The notes beneath the pieces were generated by a model. It made no database searches. It saw only the letters and a program-made list of their open reading frames with translations, and was not told where the DNA came from. From Bacteroidia bacterium (GTDB taxonomy: Bacteria; Bacteroidota; Bacteroidia; Bacteroidales; Tannerellaceae): a stretch of 8,019 bases of DNA. The position numbers and the translations under genes are program-made. Positions 5,910 to 8,019 of this stretch are shown piece after piece. Position 1 is the first letter of the stretch, and each line of letters begins with the position of its first letter. The stretch spans positions 1 through 8,019 of the forward strand of contig BNTS01000132.1 in the NCBI GenBank assembly GCA_025996775.1, given 5' to 3'.

Positions 5910-5949
5910 TGAACTAAAAGTACTAAATATTAGGACTTACAGTTCACGA
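5907..5949. promoter_or_regulatory. Palindromic candidate operator for AbiEi
   Basis: TCGTGAACT (5907-5915) and AGTTCACGA (5941-5949) are perfect inverted repeats. Further pairs 5918-5921/5935-5938 and 5923-5926/5930-5933 share the same centre (5928), so 17 of 21 symmetric positions match. It spans the end of the -7 box, the expected start site and most of the 5' UTR. AbiEi antitoxins are known to repress their own promoter through inverted repeats, so this is the natural operator candidate; an mRNA hairpin is the alternative. Confidence 0.6.
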
Positions 5950-5956
5950 TTAGAAA

Positions 5957-6514
5957 ATGGACATACTTTTTGAAATATACAAAGATAGCCGTACAGTGTT
6001 CAGAATCAGCGATATTGCCTTGCTTTTGAATATAAATGATGTTTGTTTGCGCAAAAAACTGAATTATTTGGTTGGACAGGACAAGTTGTTGAATATCAGG
6101 CGTGGCATTTATGCCAAAGCGGGTTACAATCCGCAGGAATTAGCGTGCCGACTTTGTACACCAGCCTACATTTCGTTTGAGAAAGTACTTTTATCGTCAG
6201 GTATCATTTTTCAGTATTCCGAAACAATTACCTGTGCAAGTTATTTGAGCAGAGAAATAGAAATTGATAATCAGGCGATTAAATACAGAAAACTGAAAGG
6301 TGAAATTTTGGTAAATCCACAAGGAGTTATTTTGAATCAGAACAATATAAATATCGCTACGCCCGAACGCGCTTTTTTGGATATGCTTTATTTGAATAAG
6401 AATTATTATTTCGATTATACTAATTCGTTGAATAAAAGTAAATTATATGAAATTGTCAAGATTTACGATTCGCCCGCTCTGCTTAATAAATTAAAAAAAT
6501 ATTTTCCAAAATGA
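5957..6514 (+). CDS. abiEi: AbiEi-like antitoxin (type IV toxin-antitoxin), DNA-binding
   Basis: 185 residues from ATG 5957, the first in-frame start after the promoter and palindrome. Residues ~12-55 form a winged-helix region (R-I-S-D-I-A-L-L-L-N-I-N, L-N-Y-L-V-G-Q-D-K-L-L-N-I-R-R-G-I-Y-A-K), the layout of AbiEi N-terminal domains. The C-terminal part includes Y-I-S-F-E-K-V-L, V-N-P-Q-G-V-I-L and A-T-P-E-R-A-F-L-D-M-L-Y, typical of the family. Known role: AbiEi represses its own operon and counters the nucleotidyltransferase AbiEii without forming a stable complex; such systems confer abortive phage defence or maintain plasmids and islands. The stop overlaps the toxin start (ATGA, 6511-6514), indicating translational coupling. 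Codon and base use are much more AT-rich than the surface-protein genes, which suggests transfer. The gene seems intact, but its toxin partner is broken. Confidence 0.8.
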   Translation: MDILFEIYKDSRTVFRISDIALLLNINDVCLRKKLNYLVGQDKLLNIRRGIYAKAGYNPQELACRLCTPAYISFEKVLLSSGIIFQYSETITCASYLSREIEIDNQAIKYRKLKGEILVNPQGVILNQNNINIATPERAFLDMLYLNKNYYFDYTNSLNKSKLYEIVKIYDSPALLNKLKKYFPK

Positions 6515-6705
6515 TAGACAACAACAAACACAGGTATTATTTGGTGCAGATATTGAAAGATATTTATTCTGACCGCGAACTCGCTAATTCATTAGGTTTT
6601 AAAGGCGGAACTGCTTTGATGTTTTTTTATGATTTGCCGCGTTTTTCTTATCAAAAGCAAAACATTATCCAAAGCTTGAGGGTTGATCATCTCATAAGTC
6701 ATTGA
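6511..6705 (+). pseudogene. abiEii: AbiEii-like nucleotidyltransferase toxin, truncated 5' fragment
   Basis: Only residues 1-46 look like AbiEii/AbiGii: Y-L-V-Q-I-L-K-D-I-Y-S-D, then F-K-G-G-T-A-L-M-F-F-Y-D-L-P-R-F-S. In the family this G-G-T/S-x2-x5-R-F-S segment is followed at once by D-L-D-F, whose aspartates bind metal in the nucleotidyltransferase site, and the full protein is over 200 residues. Here homology stops after Ser46 (about 6648) and 18 unrelated residues lead to a stop. The catalytic Asp residues are missing, so no toxin activity is expected. It overlaps the antitoxin by four bases. The junction is probably where the recombinase-bearing DNA entered or where a deletion ended. 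No remainder of the toxin is seen in the window. Confidence 0.8.
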
Positions 6706-6741
6706 TTGTGAATTCTACTTATGATAATCTTGTTTTGATAA

Positions 6742-6800
6742 TATTCATATTACTTTGAGGATGAATGCCACTAATTGGCATCCTTAAAGTAATATGAATA
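6742..6800. repeat. 22-bp inverted repeat enclosing the recombinase start codon
   Basis: 6742-6763 pairs with 6779-6800 over 22 positions without a gap; one pair is G-T (6757/6785). The loop is 15 nt. The right half contains the recombinase ATG (6794-6796) and its initiation region. An alternative inner stem ATGCCA (6765-6770) / TGGCAT (6776-6781) competes with the top of the main stem. No T run follows, so it is not a normal terminator. It could hide the start codon in mRNA or be a recombinase binding site. Confidence 0.85.
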
Positions 6801-7903
6801 ATAAAACAAAAGACATCAAGTTACTCGTGGCTGAATGCGTCGACCGTATGCGAGAGCTTGGTTATGCAGAGAACTGCATCGAAAATCATCGACGACGATG
6901 GGTTGACGGCATCGTTCGTTATATGAGCCAACAGGGGTTCACAGAATACAGTATTGAAATAGGAGAAAGGTATTTGGAGATGGCCATCATGGAAGTAGCT
7001 CCTTCCACCAAACGGGCACGAAAGAGGAGTATCCGCCTGTTATCTGATTTTCTTGAGACTAATACTATTCGAAAACGTATAGTACATTTGGTAGAACATC
7101 CTCTTCCGGGAGAAATAGGCAAAATTGCCACAGAATATCTGACAAATATGAAGCAATTAAGGAGAAGTGAACTTACCATCCTTAATCATCGACGAATGTT
7201 GAGCTACTTCATTGCAGGGCTTGAACTCAATAACATTCACAATGTTCGTGAGATTACAGAAAAAGACATTCTGACGTTTATAGATTCCTCTCCATGTGCA
7301 AAAGACCATCGCTATTACACAATAAAGCTGTTTAGCCGTTTCCTATATGAAAGCTGTCACACAGACATCAATTTCAGCTATCTACTTGAGCGCAAAAACT
7401 TCCCATGTCATGAAAAGCTGCCATCAGTCTATGATTCTGATGAAGTGCTTCAGATTGAGCAGTCTGTCGAGCAATCCAGTAATGCCGGTAAACGAGATTA
7501 TGCCATCCTCCTTCTCGCCTCCCGGCTCGGTCTACGGGTGTCGGATATTGCAGCTCTAACATTCGATAATCTTGACTGGGATAATAACAGGATAGTTCTA
7601 ATTCAGTCAAAGACCGGGAACCCGATTGAACTTCCGTTACTTACGGATGTGGGAGAATCTATTGTGAACTACCTGCGATATGCCCGCCCTAAATCCGATT
7701 ATGAAAATATATTTCTGACAGCCTGTGCTCCATTCCGGCCAATGACAAGAATCAGCCTCAATGGTGTTATTACCCGAATCATGCAAGAGTCAGGGGTAGA
7801 TATCTCGAAGCGAAAGTTCGGGCCACATTCAATGCGGCATTCCTTAGCAAACAATTTGCTTAGAAATGGGACTTCCATATCTACAATCACTGTTGTCCGC
7901 TAA
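6794..7903 (+). pseudogene. Tyrosine recombinase/integrase, C-terminally truncated
   Basis: 369 residues from ATG 6794. Residues ~10-80 and ~112-200 are helical regions typical of arm/core DNA-binding domains (L-N-H-R-R-M-L-S-Y-F..R-F-L-Y-E-S). The catalytic domain begins near 215. Box I Arg is R248 in L-G-L-R-V-S-D-I, the beta-hairpin Lys is K273 in Q-S-K-T-G-N-P, and H345-x-x-R348 lies in G-P-H-S-M-R-H-S. After N-G-T-S-I-S-T-I-T the expected L-G-H segment (His/Trp) and the Tyr nucleophile are absent; the frame ends V-V-R-stop. The enzyme should bind DNA but not cleave it. The following ~115 bases do not restore the missing part in any plus frame, so this is loss of the end rather than a simple frameshift. 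It is similar in type to Bacteroidetes integrases of mobile elements; I cannot name the element. Its base composition differs from the toxin-antitoxin genes just upstream. Confidence 0.85.
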
Positions 7904-8019
7904 AAGCGATCAATTGTTCTAATATTTCTTTAACTAATTGATAATTAATTATTATTATTTCAATATTTAAAAGTAAGCCCCCCTCATTTCCGGAAAGATA
8001 GAATTTTGGTATTCCGCTT
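7887..8019 (-). mobile_element. Possible insertion-sequence end with 3' tail of a minus-strand ORF
   Basis: The recombinase homology stops at about 7887-7890. There the sequence CTGTTGTCCGCTAAAAG begins, which resembles terminal repeats of IS4-type elements as I remember them. On the minus strand a frame is open from the window edge for 43 codons, ending L-V-K-E-I-L-E-Q-L-I-A-F-S-G-Q-Q with TGA at 7887-7889. In AT-rich DNA an open run this long can occur by chance. I therefore mark it as a candidate transposase tail only, with the rest beyond the window. Confidence 0.25.

Noticed and set aside
6742..6800. Rho-independent terminator after the toxin fragment
   Set aside because: No T run follows the stem on the plus strand and the right half contains the recombinase start codon.

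Overview
The window looks like a stretch of a Bacteroidales (Bacteroidetes) chromosome. The strongest organism-level signals are promoters close to the Bacteroidetes form (TTTG, a 19-21 bp spacer, then TAnnTTTG), start codons without Shine-Dalgarno sequences, and secreted proteins with the Bacteroidetes 'VGIxT..P / MLIPRL / GLLVYN' head domain. Species cannot be settled from this sequence alone.

Layout: (1) 2-973 is the 3' end of a glycosyl hydrolase-like family 10 (GHL10) gene, followed by a hairpin terminator. (2) 1170-5092 holds two consecutive monocistronic genes for secreted, beta-rich surface proteins (1377-3122 and 3395-5005). Each has its own strong terminator. The two genes start with the same cassette of about 270 bp (upstream dyad, promoter, 5' UTR and signal peptide), but their mature proteins differ apart from a generic shared domain style. 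(3) 5142-5703 is a small mobile-element relic: a 5' fragment of an IS200/RAYT-type Y1 transposase between two inverted arms of about 113 bp, each arm holding three small palindromes, plus an extra hairpin just outside. (4) 5878-6705 is an AbiE-type (type IV) toxin-antitoxin operon. The antitoxin AbiEi is intact, with an extended palindrome over its promoter and start site. The toxin AbiEii is cut off inside its nucleotidyltransferase motif. (5) 6742-7903 is a tyrosine recombinase gene whose start codon lies in a 22-bp inverted repeat. Its 3' end is missing, so the catalytic Tyr is absent. (6) 7887-8019 may be the edge of another insertion sequence on the minus strand.

Regions 1 and 2 are cell-envelope or secreted functions. 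Regions 3 to 6 form a decayed, nested insertion hotspot in which the transposase, the toxin and the recombinase have each lost their 3' parts. The most interesting points are the duplicated promoter/signal-peptide cassette in front of two different surface proteins, the inverted-arm RAYT element, the centred palindrome at the abiE promoter, and the hairpin that contains the recombinase start codon. I see no tRNA, rRNA or CRISPR array.
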